Source: Stratiolaelaps scimitus (taxonomy: Eukaryota > Arthropoda > Arachnida > Mesostigmata > Laelapidae). From it: a DNA stretch of 64,000 nucleotides. The notes beneath the pieces were generated by a model that saw nothing but the letters and a program-made list of their open reading frames with translations, was not told where the DNA came from and did not search any database. Below, piece by piece: positions 46,180-58,450 of this stretch. Where the stretch lies: positions 1,736,001-1,800,000 of the forward strand of contig JABWDB010000037.1 of NCBI GenBank assembly GCA_019614645.1, read 5' to 3'. The first letter of the stretch is position 1, and each line of letters starts with the position of its first letter. The translations under genes and the position numbers were made by a program.

Positions 46180-46295
46180 CGTCTCTGGCTTAAGTATCGA
46201 GTTGTCCCGCGACCTGCTGAGGTAACATACAATACAATTATTGGTTTATTAACGGAACTGCAGTATTATCACAACGCTTAAAAGTTCTCGTAAAA
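46180..46295. mobile_element. Two opposed SINE-B pieces
   Basis: 46180-46222 is a plus-strand head piece (GTCTCTGGCTTAAGTA, GTTGTCCCGCGACCTGCTG) lacking most of its B-box. 46232-46295 is a minus-strand tail piece (ATTGGTTTATTAACGGAAC, TGCAGTATTATCACAACGC). They may be two insertions or one rearranged copy. Confidence 0.65.
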
Positions 46296-46468
46296 ATAAT
46301 CGCGAAAAAAAAGTGTCGTCTCATGGATTATTTAAAATGCTACCGACTTCTGGAAATGGCATTTTTTACGTCCATTTTTTTTTAGTTATCATAAAAGTAC
46401 CAGTATAAAAGGGGAAACGCCCCCACAAATTATATTCAGTCCATGCATTAACCCGCAATTATAAACAG

Positions 46469-46548
46469 ACAGACATATAAGAGAACTTGAGCGTTGTAAA
46501 GATCCTTTTAATATTATAACAAAGCCTATAAAGGGGTTAACCTTTACT
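46469..46548 (+). mobile_element. SINE-B 3' fragment
   Basis: GACATATAAGAGAACTTGAGC, GTTGTAAAGATCC, TTTTAATATTATAACAAAGCC (a diverged CCTTTAATAAACCAATAAAG) and AACCTTTAC. The head is missing. Confidence 0.75.
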
Positions 46549-46899
46549 GTGTTATTGATTCAAAGTACATATTTATTCGCATATTATATAATCGAGTTTG
46601 AATAAATGCAAGCTGACAGTGGCCCCCCGCTCGATTTACAGACAGGAGAAAAAGTAACCAACACACCCTGATATATGCACATATGTGACCCTCATTCGAT
46701 TCATTGAAGTATCTCAACCTCGCCTTCTTCCCTTGATACGGATCATCTGCTCGGCAATAACGTATAAGCTCAACTTGACATTACCAAAAGATGTACCACA
46801 ACAACAACAACAAGATCGTCATCTTCGTCTAGAGTTCGACCGGCGCAGGAGGGCGAGAGTTGCGGTTGCGACATATGTAAGTACGACTGACACAAGAAA
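46549..46899. other. Gene-free stretch
   Basis: A short CAA run occurs near 46799-46811. I see no gene. Confidence 0.6.
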
Positions 46900-48379
46900 C
46901 AAGTGTAGTCAATAGGAAAATACCACAGAGAGAGAAGGCGGGAGAGAGATAGAGAGAAGAAGAGAGAGAGACTGTTCGGTATCTTCGTACGGCCTGAGTC
47001 GATCGGTCCGACCGATGTCGCGAGACGGATGCTCTCTACTCTGAGTCGTCAAGTCGACTTTTGGCCAGAGAAAATCTTGAACCGGAGTCGCGTGCCCCCT
47101 TCCCTCGGATGGATTTCGAATCGCATATGAAATCGTCGTCAAGAAAGGGGCCTTGTTGGAATAAGGATCGTTGCCATCCAAACATTGAACGGAGACGAAC
47201 ATTGAAATCGTCCGGGCAGACGGCCGCAGACAACCTCATTGTAACTACCAACGTATGCTATCGAAGGGCAGGACATTCGCGTTGGGTTGGTATCTACAAT
47301 CGTCGATAAGCGCGGTTCGGGGCTGGCGAGATTTCGGGTGAATGGCTCGCCCCAGCAACGGCTTCCCTTCGTAGCGCTCATTCGCTAATCGTGAGTGACA
47401 GGCGACTCAGCTCACGGCTGCTCCGGGTCCGATCAGGTCGTCGGGTGCTGCCGCAAGCTGGTGTCTGTCTCTGTGCGCGTGCGCGTGTGTGTGGCAACAA
47501 GCCGGCGGCCTCAAGAAAACCGGGCCAGCAGGAAGGAGCTGGCGGGGAGCACTAACAGGACAAGCCAATGGAGACATTTCCTTGGCGGTTCTTATCGAGT
47601 GTCAATCATTGCCGTTCGTCCGAGCTCGTACGTCTGTATGTCTGCCCGCCCATTCGAGCGTCCGTCGGGCCTCATCTGCCGCTGCCGCCGCCCCCGCCGC
47701 ATTCGGGATTATCGTTCTTCGCACTAGTTCCCGCTGCTTCAACTGCCCGTGGTAGTCGTTTCGTCGCGGGGCTGATGGGGGCCGGCCTTTTCCTCGCTCT
47801 CTCTCACAATGTCCCAGTTGCCGCGTCAAGTCCAGCGATTCTGCATCAGAGGCTGATTCACTAGGCAGAGAAACGGCGGCGGCGGAGGTGGTGGTGGCGG
47901 AGGCAGGCCATCCACTGTCGTTTGCCACTATCCGGCACACACACGAATAGCAGCGACAAGTCCTCATCCCAAATTGATTCAAAACTGACTCAGCCGTCGA
48001 GATATCCAGCAGCCACGATACCAATTCCAATCTTTCCCTCCAGCCCAATGTTTGCCCAAGTCTCAGCGTCAGGCGCGTTCACTCCCTCGTCGGCTGAAAC
48101 GGCCCAGTTGCCCTTCTCACGACACGAGCGTTATCTTATCTGAGATTAGTCCTAATCCAGGCCGACAGGGAAGGACATGGCAGGCGTCGCACCCCCGCAC
48201 CCCAACTAACCAACCGCGCCCCCCAAGCGTCGCTGGATGGTATGCTTTTGCAAAAGCTTGAGTAGACCGGGTAAACGAAGATGGAGAATTTTATCAACCA
48301 CGGATTCTGCGTTCTATGAGGCTATACTTTCTTGGGAGTTGTGTGACACTCGCCCACAGACACACACATGTATTTATGT

Positions 48380-48380
<1 letters not shown>

Positions 48381-48416
<36 letters not shown>
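48381..48416. repeat. (TA)n microsatellite
   Basis: About 18 TA units inside the GC-rich island. Confidence 0.93.
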
Positions 48417-48419
<3 letters not shown>

Positions 48420-48800
48420 AAACGGCATTTGACTGTAGCTATGGATCTTACTACTATAAAATTAGACGCCTAAAGGCGGTGTCGCCCGAGCTGAATAGTA
48501 TGCGGAAAATTTTCTTGACCAGATTATTCGATGCAGACGTTAGCTTGCGTTCAATCGTACTGTACGGTTCCTTCTCAATAATAGCGTAGCAACCATCATC
48601 AATCAGTAAACATAACATTTCAATGGTTTATTACTAAAAGAGAACTGCCCTATATTTATTCAATATGCAGCCAATCGTGTGCATCTACGCAGTTTCGTGC
48701 CACCCCGACCCCCACCCGCTCTTTGCCCATAGACGAGTCCCATCCGACGGAACTGCAATAATGAGTAGTGAAGGCAAGGATCGAACGTCACTTGTCCGCT

Positions 48801-48820
48801 GTATATATATATATATATAA
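48801..48820. repeat. (TA)n microsatellite
   Basis: About 9 TA units. Confidence 0.9.
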
Positions 48821-50470
48821 TATAAATTCGCCGGCAGTCGACGAATCTGGCTCGACGTCGTCGTCAATTCGAATCGCGCTGGAGCGGCGGCGGCGGCAAA
48901 TCAGTCATTCGCTTCGCCGAGTACAGTGCCACCTTCGAGAGAAGTTGAAAACGACCAACGGGTGAAGGAGACACCGAAAGACGTCACTCGTTTCCTCGTG
49001 GTTTGGTTCAACCTCTCTCTCTCTCAATTCCTTCTCCCTTCAGCCGCACTGTCACTTTCCCTTCAGCTCGTTCCATTCGCTACCCAGCAGCACCACCACC
49101 AAACAGCAACTCACTACCGAGCAACCACCTCCCTGCCCAGTCACCCCCAATCAAAGGCGCTTATCAGCTGCTAGCAAAACAGACGCTAGCACGATACGCT
49201 GCTCTGCGTATATATAGTGGGTTGCTGCTGTGGCGGCGGCGGCGGCGGCGACTGCATCGTAATCGCTTTAACGGTCAGCAGGAATAGGGAGGGCCTCGGG
49301 AGAGCGCAGGGCCACAGCGAGTAACTTCTTATACGTTTCGCTCTTCGCGGGGCCGCATCCAACGCGTCATTAACGGCCTCCGGAACGCCACCCGGACAAA
49401 GGACTGATCCCTGGTGGGGGCGTTTGAGTCGTGCGTCCATCGCCCCAGCCGATCGTGTAGTGGATTCTGTCTGTGTGCCGGACAGCATCACGGCGGATGC
49501 AAGAAGCTGCTGCTGCTGCCGTTGCGGCCTTTGCTGCCGCTGAACCAAGAACACATTCATATACTACTTACTGTGCAGGCCACCACTCCCGCTCAGTGTT
49601 CTGCTTCGCTGAGGTCTCGAAAAGGCCCCAAATAAGAAGGACTAGGATAAGAAATAGGGGGCGAGCTCGAGAGGCCCGAAGGACGAGAATTCCCTTCTCG
49701 TCTCTGATCTTGAGACCACAGCGGTGAGTTTCGCCCCCTTTCGGGTCCACAGACGCCACTGACCCCATTGCGTCGTGGTGGCCAGCGACGGTCTGCCCTG
49801 CCGGCATGATTCTGGCGTACGTCGGCAATTCGCTTGCCGCTGTTTAGCTGCGTCGTTACAGCTGGCTACTGGATGAGGTTGGAAGAGCAAGAGAGGCTCC
49901 ATCCGTTTTTGTGGGTAGGCTTCGAATCGGGCGAGGTTAGCCGACGCGTGTACTGGCCATACGAATGTCGACACGCCGATGTTAGTCCCAAGTTGACCCG
50001 CGCTAGTTTTCAGCGATCGGCGATTCGTACTTGTTTCGCTGGCTCGCTTCGTTACTGTTGCAACTGTTCGTGTTGTTGTTCCACCTCGGTTCCTGATGGT
50101 TTCGGAGCTTCGGCCAGCCGGCAGGCGCTCCCGTCGAGCGGGCTCACTCCGTGTGAGTCCGGCTAAGTTCGCGTGTACCCGATGACTTCCTCGAATGAGC
50201 TTCTTGTAGCTCGCCCGGCCGAGCCCATCTCAGGGTGCTAGTAGTGTACGCTGTTCGCAAATGCTGGAGTTCGCATGAGACGGCTTTGGATGGGAGCCTG
50301 GCCTATAGTGCAACGCAACTTGCAGAGCAAGCCCGGCTCCACTCTGTGAGAGCTATGCTTGACTGGATCCGCGACGTGGCTAGGCCTGGCCCGACCTGGC
50401 ATACCCATTGCACGCCTAAGAAGAGGTTTCTGTGGGCGACAGCTGACCGCTAGAAGGAAGAAAGAAAGAG

Positions 50471-51717
50471 AGAGAGCTCGGGAACGCATGAACACAAACA
50501 GGATCCCCGTGTCGATCCACCTATAACACAATACGGCAACGACCCAACTACAAACCAAGCTCAGCTCAGGTACTTGACCTCGAAATAAATGGGTCGGTTG
50601 ATATCCTTATTTCAAGTAGCTCTCGGCCTGGTGCATTGGGTAAAATTGCCTTGGGTAAAAGCAGTCGAATTCTTTTTTCCACTCAAGTCGGAACAGGCGA
50701 GCCTGGACCACTCGAACTTATTTAACTTAAGGCCTACCAGGCAGGCCTACCTTTTTTTGCATCGGGTTCGATGGCTGTATTGCCGAGAGAAGTTAACTGG
50801 TCGAAAACACGAAGAAAACTATGAATTTGACTGTGATAACATTCTATTCAATTCAACGAACAATGATATATAATATTCAGCATTCGATCAAGGAGCAAAC
50901 ATGGTTCTCAATGGTTCAATCATTTTATTATCATATTCAATAGTTGATAGTTTCTCAGAGAAGAACAACGAACATCGACAAAAGAGGGGCCTAGTAATAC
51001 CCTTGCCGAAGATTTGCTTCGTTATTTTAAATCTCATAAAACATCAGGATAAATTCGCTGAATTTTTAGCCCAGAGTTCAGCTGGGTTGAGCGTACACCT
51101 TCTCGACCTCACTCAGGTCACGTGCCATTAGAGCTCAAGTCAATGGCGTCTGATAGTCGGCTTGCAGCTGGGTCGACGGAAACAGCACTTTTCATTGGCT
51201 GTCGGCTGATACCCGGCAATAGAAAGAAAAAAATGGTTTTTCTTTTTTATCACATAAATATGACTTTCTGTTTACGTACATGATATATAACCTATGTGAC
51301 TGCTGCCAAATGTTCGAATATGAATAATTTTTCGATGACGTCGCGAAATTTGTAGGTATCAGTGATTTCAGCTTCACGTTTTGATACAACTGAGTTTGCC
51401 TTGAAGATAATATCACGCTAACCCGATCGTTTCCACGTCAACGACTATAAAATATCAATATGCGCGGTGTCATTGCTCACCAAACGGACTCGGTAGTGAA
51501 CTAGCGATAAGGGCCGAATATAAATCCACTTCTGGATTGTCCCATCATCATTTGAATATTACAGCGCAGACATTTGTTGTCCGCAAGACCGAGATTTATA
51601 CAAAAAAACAAAGTGTTGCAGCCAGTTCAGCGTCGCACGCGCAGAACAGAAGAACAGCAGCCGAGAGCAAGATTCCCTCGTTCGTATATTCCCTGCGAAT
51701 GGTGGTAAGGTCACGTT
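50471..51717. other. Gene-free stretch
   Basis: GA-rich run near 50455-50476. A 25-base string at 50949-50973 matches 26783-26807 with one difference. No gene recognised. Confidence 0.55.
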
Positions 51718-51987
51718 GATACTCGATGTAGTGGTGGGAGAGAGCGTCGCGGGCTGCTTGACAGGTTGGTGGGGAAGGGGGGGGGGTATGGTTTGGGATT
51801 AAATCCTGCTACCAGACGTTGTGGAGAATCTTTGCATGCCTTTATCGTTGATCCTTGCCAGCTACGAGTGATGGGGAAAGAAAATAAGCAAAGGCCCAGA
51901 CAGGTCCTTTGAGTAATACTTACTAAAGGCCGACTTCTGAGGCCTGTCACATTGAAGGAACAGCTGAAAGTCAGCTGAAGAAAAACA
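51718..51987 (+). mobile_element. SINE-A in plus orientation, diverged
   Basis: Head with TGTAGTGGTGGGAGAG, a G10 run, GGGATTAAATCCTGCT in the B-box position, body TTGATCCTTGCCAGCTACGAG and GCAAAGGCCCAGACAGGTCC, and tail GGAACAGCTGAAAGTCAGC. The terminal hairpin GCTGA-AAG-TCAGC is perfect although the rest is diverged. Confidence 0.85.
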
Positions 51988-52353
51988 GGACATAAGGGTG
52001 AAGCTCTCCATCGTCTTGGGACGAAGCCTAGCCGGTAGAACGGTGCGGCCTGAAACCGAGCTATGTCCTCCTGCAGAGTTTATGTCAGGATGATTAAACG
52101 TAATAAAAATCCTTAGGGAGACAACATGAGATCGCTTGAACGAAGGCAACTCCTTAATACGAACGATGGGCGTTTGTTTTAGAAATGTTCATCTTCTCGG
52201 CGTCGGAAGGGGCCACGAAGGATTGTTATGTGGCCCCTCATCCAGTCTTAATAAAGCTAATTATATTATTATAAATATATGCGAATTCTATATTTACGGG
52301 TCTAGTGTTTCTATACCTGTCTATTTAAGTGTTGTAGTCCTTTATTAAGTTGC
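51988..52353. other. Gene-free stretch
   Basis: I see no gene. The GGCCCC/GGGGCC-type pair near 52210-52239 could form a small hairpin. Confidence 0.55.
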
Positions 52354-52620
52354 ATGAGTACTTTAAATGAAATCATCGAGCACATTCTCAACCTCAGTTG
52401 CGAGATGCTGAGACGTACCTCACAGCAAATGCGCATCAGAGTTTATATCAGTGCGTTCCCCTCGCTGTGCAGAGCCAGAGAGGCAATGACCAGTCATCGG
52501 CTCCTTCGGGATAGTGACCATAACACCTTAGGCACCGATTTGACACCCAACTGTTCCCAGCTACTTCTCTAATTAGTGTACATTTGAAGGCGACACAAAT
52601 CATGATGAATAATTACTGTA
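52354..52620 (+). mobile_element. LINE 3' coding remnant, third copy
   Basis: In shifting frames: NEIIEHILNLSCEMLRR, then TANAHQSLYQCVPLAVQ and QRGNDQSSAPSG. These match the C-terminal block of the same LINE type (helix, T-G-E/D-x-R-A-x-x-F/Y-L-x-Q-R-x-S-L-A-V-Q-R-G-N-A). Several small indels make it dead. The reading depends on the match to the copies at 44700 and 58200. Confidence 0.65.
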
Positions 52621-53226
52621 AATAGCTGCTGCTTCTACGGGTAGCGCACAGACTGAGACGTTTATCTTTATGGGTAAGGAGACCCATTTGTTACAGGTTT
52701 GTAGCAGTCGTGCTTCGCCTTTGCTATAACTCTACGAGAATTAGGGGAGAAATGTGTTCCTGTGGTCGTATATTGATAGACCCTATTCTATGGCGACTTA
52801 ATGCGCTTCTCAGTCAACGTGCAAATAGGTCACTTATGAGTGCATGTTAATCGGCGATCAACTGTACAACGTTGGTGAAGTTTCGGACTTCGAGGGACGT
52901 TCCACCGTTTGGAGGGGCTAGGTGGCCGATAAGGCTTGGATCTTAGCAGTTGAAAAGCGTCTATTTGAAGTAAGTGGTCTGAGCGGTTTTGGTAAAACTG
53001 GCCGAATATCTGCGGGAACCTCAGACATAACAATTCTCCTCTATGAAGAGGTCATATTAAGGGTTTGAGTGCTGGCGAGACAGCGAAATTATTATCGGTT
53101 AACTACAGCGAAAGCTTAGAACCACGCAGCAGTAAGTCATTACTACTATTATTAGTATGGTTTTCAGAAAATACAGCTGACCACAACGAACCACTCTAGT
53201 GTTTCGTAAACTAAAGTAAGTATATG
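52621..53226. other. Gene-free stretch
   Basis: I see no gene or repeat. Confidence 0.6.
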
Positions 53227-53325
53227 TTTTCGGGCAGACTCTCAGCCTTAAACATTTAACTCTGTTCACGGTACAACTGCTTTCGGCATTGCTTCATAAG
53301 ACAGACCCCCTTAAATGCAAATGGC
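53227..53325 (-). mobile_element. SINE-C 3' fragment
   Basis: TTTTCGGGCAGACTCTCAGCC, AACATTTAACTC, CACGGTACAACTGCTTTCGG, CATTGCTTCATAAGACAG and TTAAATGCAAATG. The tRNA head is missing. Confidence 0.85.
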
Positions 53326-54571
53326 GTAGTACAGAAAAAGTCCGCAAAGACCCATGACTAGAACCCCTTGAAATTGAAACGAAATGCCCGAATAGCCTAG
53401 ATACCGTCGCGTCGATTCTTCACAGAAAGTCCTCTGACGCGCGGGGGCCAGTCATTTCAGGCGAAGGTTGACAGTCAACCACCGAGAGCGGATAGGATTG
53501 GACAGCAAGAATCAAGAACCTTGGAAATTGTGTTGCTCTCCTTCAACGATTACAATTGTGCATTGCATTGCTCTCGCTGATGTTCGGTTACAGGTGACTC
53601 AATGTTGTATCGACACGTGCGTGGAAACCGAGGCGATATCAGGCTTCAAAACGCAACTCACAAATGTACAACTTCGTAATCCTTTTCGCTGCTAAGCGAT
53701 ATAAGCTGAGGTTTCGCAGAAAGCCACTTAGACGCTTCAGCACTTCAATGTGAGTAGTTAGTCGCGAGCAACGGAAAGCCTCGCGTTTACATTTCCATCG
53801 CTTCAAGCAACCACCAAATAACAGCTGGTGGCAGAGGTATTGCTCTCTCTCTCTCTATCTCTCTCTCTCGCACACATCTGGATGGCGAAGTTGCACAGGG
53901 CTGTCTTAATTGCAGTGGTTATCCCCAAAGGACCACGTAATATCGCAGGGCGTCCTGGTGCCCCGTGACTGGCCGCCGCCGCCACCACCACCACCACTAC
54001 CATCACCAACCCGAGATTCGCTCTCTTAAGACGACCTCTATTCCAGCTGCCGCAGCCACTGAATAGGGACACGGACCGTTTGTCGTTGCTCCTCTCACTG
54101 ATAGGAACCAGCCGTGTTGTCTTCAATGTAACTTTTGCTATATTTGTAAAAAATATATTGTTTAGATAATAGATGATTTTTACAGGCTTGGCCGATTGTA
54201 GGACACTGTTAGCATAATGGGAAGAGGTTTCAATAGTGGGCGAGAAAAAAATTCTATTGTAAAACACATATTGTGGGATACTTGCAGGGATAATTGTCGG
54301 GCTGAATGTTAGATAATTTTGGCAATGTTTCGTTTTTCGGTTGGATGCACTTCAGTACGAAATGCAGATAGATACATTGTTGGCAAGCTCATCTCATATC
54401 CACGGAAAATTTACCTCGACAGAACGATAAGTAGGCCAGCTTATAGTTTCCTTGACTCGGAGCTTTGACCTGCCTCTGATCGAATACATCTCATTCGATC
54501 GGAGAAATCTTTGCTAGTTTGTCAGAAAGAAGAAAGTGGGTAGGTTTATCGTGGAACCTGACTGTATCGTG
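53326..54571. other. Gene-free stretch with a CT array
   Basis: CT array at 53842-53870 and a CCA/CAC run near 53976-53999. The 154-aa minus frame (53803-54267) runs through these simple repeats and is not recognised. Confidence 0.55.
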
Positions 54572-54711
54572 AAGCGACATAGTCTCTATAAACTCTATAT
54601 CATCCCGCAGGTTCGAGCCCTGCCGTGTGACACATAAGAGAGCTTAAGCATTGTAAAATTGCAGCTCCTTCAATAAACCAATAAACCTTTACCTTTACCT
54701 TACCTTTTACC
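54572..54711 (+). mobile_element. SINE-B copy with long tail
   Basis: CCCGCAGGTTCGAGCCCTGC B-box, GTGACACATAAGAGAGC, TTAAGCATTGTAAAATTGC, CCTTCAATAAACCAATAAACC, then four TTTACC/TTACC units. The 5' half of the head is decayed. Confidence 0.85.
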
Positions 54712-56163
54712 GTAATTGTTCCGAGTGACGCTCGTAGAACCGTTTTTGTCTAGACGTTGCAGGGAATCGGTTGTTGGCGTTTTTTTGGAAGAATTTGACT
54801 TGTTGGCTTTGGGCGAGACTTGCACGGGCGCAGGTCGCGCCTCTTGTCTTCAAGATGGTAAGAGGATCAATCCCTCGTGACACTGCGTTTCCAACCGCCG
54901 CTGTCGTCAAAGGATCTAACTGCTGGCCAACTACTTCGGAGAGACCATTCGGCATAAAACAATTCAGCGGCCATACTCTTGCCCACCGCTTGCCTCCAAT
55001 CTGGGGCTCGCTCTCACATGAAGTTAGAACCCTTACATTAGCTAAGGTTTTTGCACGGAAGGTCAAGAAATACACGTGTAAATAATTCAGCTGTGCTGTA
55101 CGATGTATACGACACTTAAGTAAACGAATCGTAACTATTGTGTGTTTATAATTGTCGTTAATGCATAGAGTGTATATAATATATATATAAATATATATAT
55201 TTGTTTACGTATTAATTTTTTTGGGCGGGCATTATCTCATTTATACTGTTATCTTGATGAGAACGAAATTTATATTGCTCGTATAGCTGTATCGAGATAG
55301 GTAAAGTGACAGTGATAAGGCCACAACGGTATAGCCATGGTTGGTTTAGTTATGATTCATGACTAATATAGTAATCCATCCCTTCGCGGAAAACTGACTC
55401 AACCAACTAGCACAATAGTGCGTTGGTCAAGCTAGATTTTGCGTTGTGTCGTCGCTGCACGCGTTTGCCGGGAACAATGTACCAGAAAACCCTGTAGCCT
55501 TGAAGCCGGTGAAGTGTATCTCTGGTTAGCGAGGCTCGTATCATAGCTTGATCAATTACCCACCCACCGGAAACATTATTATGTGGCCTGCGCTGCAAAC
55601 AGGTCTACCGAAGTGTCAATTCATCAAAAGGACGAAGAGCTCTCCTTTCATTGTATGGCCTGCCATAGACGAGTATGATGGTGACCCGGCGGATGGCTCA
55701 GTAATGGAGCCAGGCCCGCAAATCGGTTAATGGCCTATTTTAGGTTCTATACGCTGGGACGCGCATAGCGGCAAAATTATTTTTATCGCTAACCACGTTT
55801 GTTCATTTGGAGTCATTGTCAATAAAGCTCGCTACATTAGCGGACGGATAAAGGCGAGATTTAATCTCCCCCTATATATATATATTTATACGTTCATCCG
55901 TTTGATCGGTCTGACCAAAGATATCAACCGGCTAGCAATACATACATTCAGTTATTAGAAATAGTTCGTCTATTTGCGTGACCCGTCGACGTCGTATAAA
56001 GGGCACCATTACGCTCACTCTGTTTGTTATTCGTTTTATCTCAGGCCCCAATCCACGGGGTAATTCTCTGATAAGGTATATATGCTTTCTACTACTAAAA
56101 CGCAACTAAAATTTAAAGATTTTGCATCTATATTCCTCAGCTAGGTGCCTATCTCAGACACGT
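54712..56163. other. Gene-free stretch
   Basis: TA-rich run near 55160-55202 and TA units near 55872. The overlapping frames at 54707-55085 on both strands are unrecognised. Confidence 0.55.
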
Positions 56164-56180
56164 GTCAGCTATTGTATGAT

Positions 56181-56219
56181 AAAAGGTTAAGAGCTGAGGC
56201 CTGTCAGCTCGAAAAAACA
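56181..56219 (+). mobile_element. 39-bp SINE-A remnant with 17-bp target duplication
   Basis: AAAAGGTTAAGAGCTGAGGC and CTGTCAGCTCGAAAAAACA are SINE-A end sequence with the internal 23 or so bases of the tail deleted between two GTCAG strings. GTCAGCTATTGTATGAT flanks it exactly at 56164-56180 and 56220-56236. Confidence 0.85.
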
Positions 56220-56221
56220 GT

Positions 56222-56275
56222 CAGCTATTGTATGATTATATATATATGCATATAATATATTTCATACAATAGCTG
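56222..56275. repeat. 14-bp inverted repeat around TA-rich loop
   Basis: CAGCTATTGTATGA (56222-56235) and TCATACAATAGCTG (56262-56275) pair perfectly. The 26-base spacer is itself TA-rich and nearly self-complementary. The left arm is also part of the target duplication of the SINE-A remnant, so the string occurs three times. Confidence 0.88.
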
Positions 56276-56294
56276 CTTAAGTTTAAGCTGAACA

Positions 56295-56318
56295 GTATAT
56301 ATATATATATATATATAC
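56295..56318. repeat. (TA)n microsatellite
   Basis: About 12 TA units. Confidence 0.93.
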
Positions 56319-56325
56319 ACTGTAC

Positions 56326-56360
56326 GTAAATGTGCAAAGATGGCAATCGAACCCGTGTAT
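56326..56360 (-). mobile_element. Possible SINE-C middle fragment
   Basis: GTAAATGTGCAAAGATGGC and AATCGAACCCGTGT match the SINE-C B-box side (AAATGTGCAACGGTGGGGATCGAACCCG). About 35 bases only. Confidence 0.5.
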
Positions 56361-58194
56361 TTAAAAAAAATTAACTGAATTTCCTTAAAAACGACGTTGT
56401 ATCATTTTTCTCCGCACTGCTATTATGGAGTGTTACAATCGAAAAACAATATTCCATGAAGTGGAGTTGCTATATTTTTAGAGAAGACTGAATAATCGTC
56501 TCCGAAAGGAGTTATTTTTCGCCATCGGTCAGTGCGTCCACATGCTGACTCAAATAAATTACATCTACAATATATTTCATCATATATTCACACTGTATTA
56601 TGTTATACATACCGAACGAATTATGTTGCATACATTATATAGATACCTGTAAAAAGTTACAACGCACAAGCGGCAAAATCACTCAAAGACACATTCTAGC
56701 ATCAAACGTTACACCCTCCCCGACCTCAACGACACGTCTGCTATACAGCAGAGGTGTCATTGAGTCGTGTGTGTGTGTTAGCAAGGTATACTTTTGCGGG
56801 TGCTGTCAAATCGTTGCAGGAGCGATAGGCTCCATTTCGGAGCCAAGTTCAGAGCTGCTTTTTTGTATCGGCAGTTCTATCAGAAACGGCTTCCTATCAA
56901 GAAGATTGGTTAGTTTGATGTTGCAACTGTGCAGCATTCAACCACGTGAAGACTTTATAGCCTGTCGTTTTTTTCCAACTGAACTGAGGTTTTTCAATTG
57001 TGCGTTGTCTTGGCGAAGATGTACCGCCTAAAGGAACGGCGGTCCCAACGAAGACGATTGGACTATTTCCCGTGCTATTCTTTTTCAGTTTGCTTATCTA
57101 GCATCCACCGCTTCGTCTGAGGCTGTTTATCTCGCTGTTGTTCTCAGCCTTCATATTTGCTTGATCCCTAGACAACTCGTTTTCCAGGAAGTTTCAAATG
57201 TGCATATGCGCATAAACCTACTTCGTAATGACCGGATGTACGCCTAGAAAACATCATCAGGAGAAGGACAATGAATGTCAAGGTTGCTACCTCTGGTCAG
57301 AAACCTCTCGATAGCTCTTATCAAGCTCCTGTCCTGAGTGGTCTTTGAAGCGGTGCCCGAAATTAGTGTACCGAGGCTTGCTGTAAGGGGAACAGCTGAG
57401 ATTCAGCTATATGAAAAACTTTGACACACTATCAGCCTATGTGTTACTCGCAAACAATTGACAACATATGTGGAAGGGTAAGTTTTGATCTAACAGGACT
57501 ATGCAACATTTTTCTAATCTGCACTGGTCACTATCTACTCAGATAACTATACCAAATAGTATGGGTCAGTTAGGTGAGTTTGCAGGGGTCAATCCCATGT
57601 TTGAACGTATCGTGCAAGTCCACAAGGAGTCAGTCAGTTTTAGTCAACCTGTTGATGCTTGACCACTGATCATGGTAGCCTACACACCTGGGCACAACTC
57701 AAAGTGAACGTTGTCTGCGATGCGTATGAGAGATACAATTAGAACGTGGTTATGAGTGTGTGCACACTAGTATCCAACACGTATCTCGAATCACAGTGTT
57801 GTATCAAATTATTCGAGTTGAACATATGATGCTTTCGTATCTTGGTGGCTAATCTACGGTGACGCAAATATCGGCGACAAGCTTTTTTGTCGTTTTCTGA
57901 CTTTCCTTAATACTAAACTCCAGTTATACTCACTTAAATAAACATAGAAGACACAGTAGGAAATTAGATGATGTTCCATTTTTCGAGCGCCTGTGTAGAG
58001 GGAAACTCGGAAAAGGGAACGGTCGTCCTTGTTCCTCTGATTTCGGTAAACACTCACCTCGTAGATGAAGCTACCCATTCCTGTGTGAGCGTCTGTTCTG
58101 GGCTTGGATGTTTTGACGTATCCTTCAGTGGGCGTCTCATCATTCTGAGATATAATATATATGTATATTATATATAACACACGGAACACGGCCG
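56361..58194. other. Gene-free stretch
   Basis: No gene supported. A short SINE-A-like tail (AAGGGGAACAGCTGAGATTC) occurs at 57385-57404. The frames 56600-57031 (plus, 143 aa) and 57854-58366 (minus, 170 aa) are unrecognised; the latter runs into the LINE remnant on the opposite strand. Confidence 0.5.
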
Positions 58195-58450
58195 GGCGGC
58201 CGGCGGCTTGGGCGGTCACGGCCCCCTCACTGCGAACTTCCTCGAAGGGGTCTACCATAGGCTGACCCGCGCCACTTGGGGGGACAAGCGCGCAGGATCT
58301 TTCCTTCTGCAACGCCTGTCCCTCGCTGTGCAGAGAGAGGCAATGCCATCGTCTTCCTCGGGACAAAGTCGACCTCAGCCCCGGTCCCAGCTAATCCCCC
58401 CCATAATCTCTAGCAATAATTCCTAACTACTGAATGTTTGAATAAAACAC
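58195..58450 (+). mobile_element. LINE 3' coding remnant, fourth copy, GC-rich
   Basis: GGHGPLTANFLEGVYHRLTRA and AGSFLLQRLSLAVQR are in one frame, and GNAIVFLGTKST continues in the next, so a single frameshift separates them. This is the best preserved C-terminal block of the group in the window (T-x-x-x-D-K-R-A-x-S-F-L-L-Q-R-L-S-L-A-V-Q-R-G-N-A). It ends near AATAAAACACTC, which may be the polyadenylation signal. It is much more GC-rich than the copies at 29593 and 43100, so it belongs to a different subfamily. Confidence 0.75.

Larger units (their letters stand above)
46900..50470. other. Largest GC-rich island in the second half
   Basis: About 3.5 kb, CpG- and triplet-rich (GGC near 47876 and 49235; GCT/GCC near 49506), interrupted near 48360-48820 by TA arrays and AT-rich sequence. 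Many anonymous frames up to 148 aa occur on both strands; none matches a domain I know. A plus-strand donor-like CAGCGGTGAGTTT sits at 49719-49731 at the end of an 84-codon arginine-rich frame. It could be a promoter or first-exon region, but nothing proves it. Confidence 0.45.
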
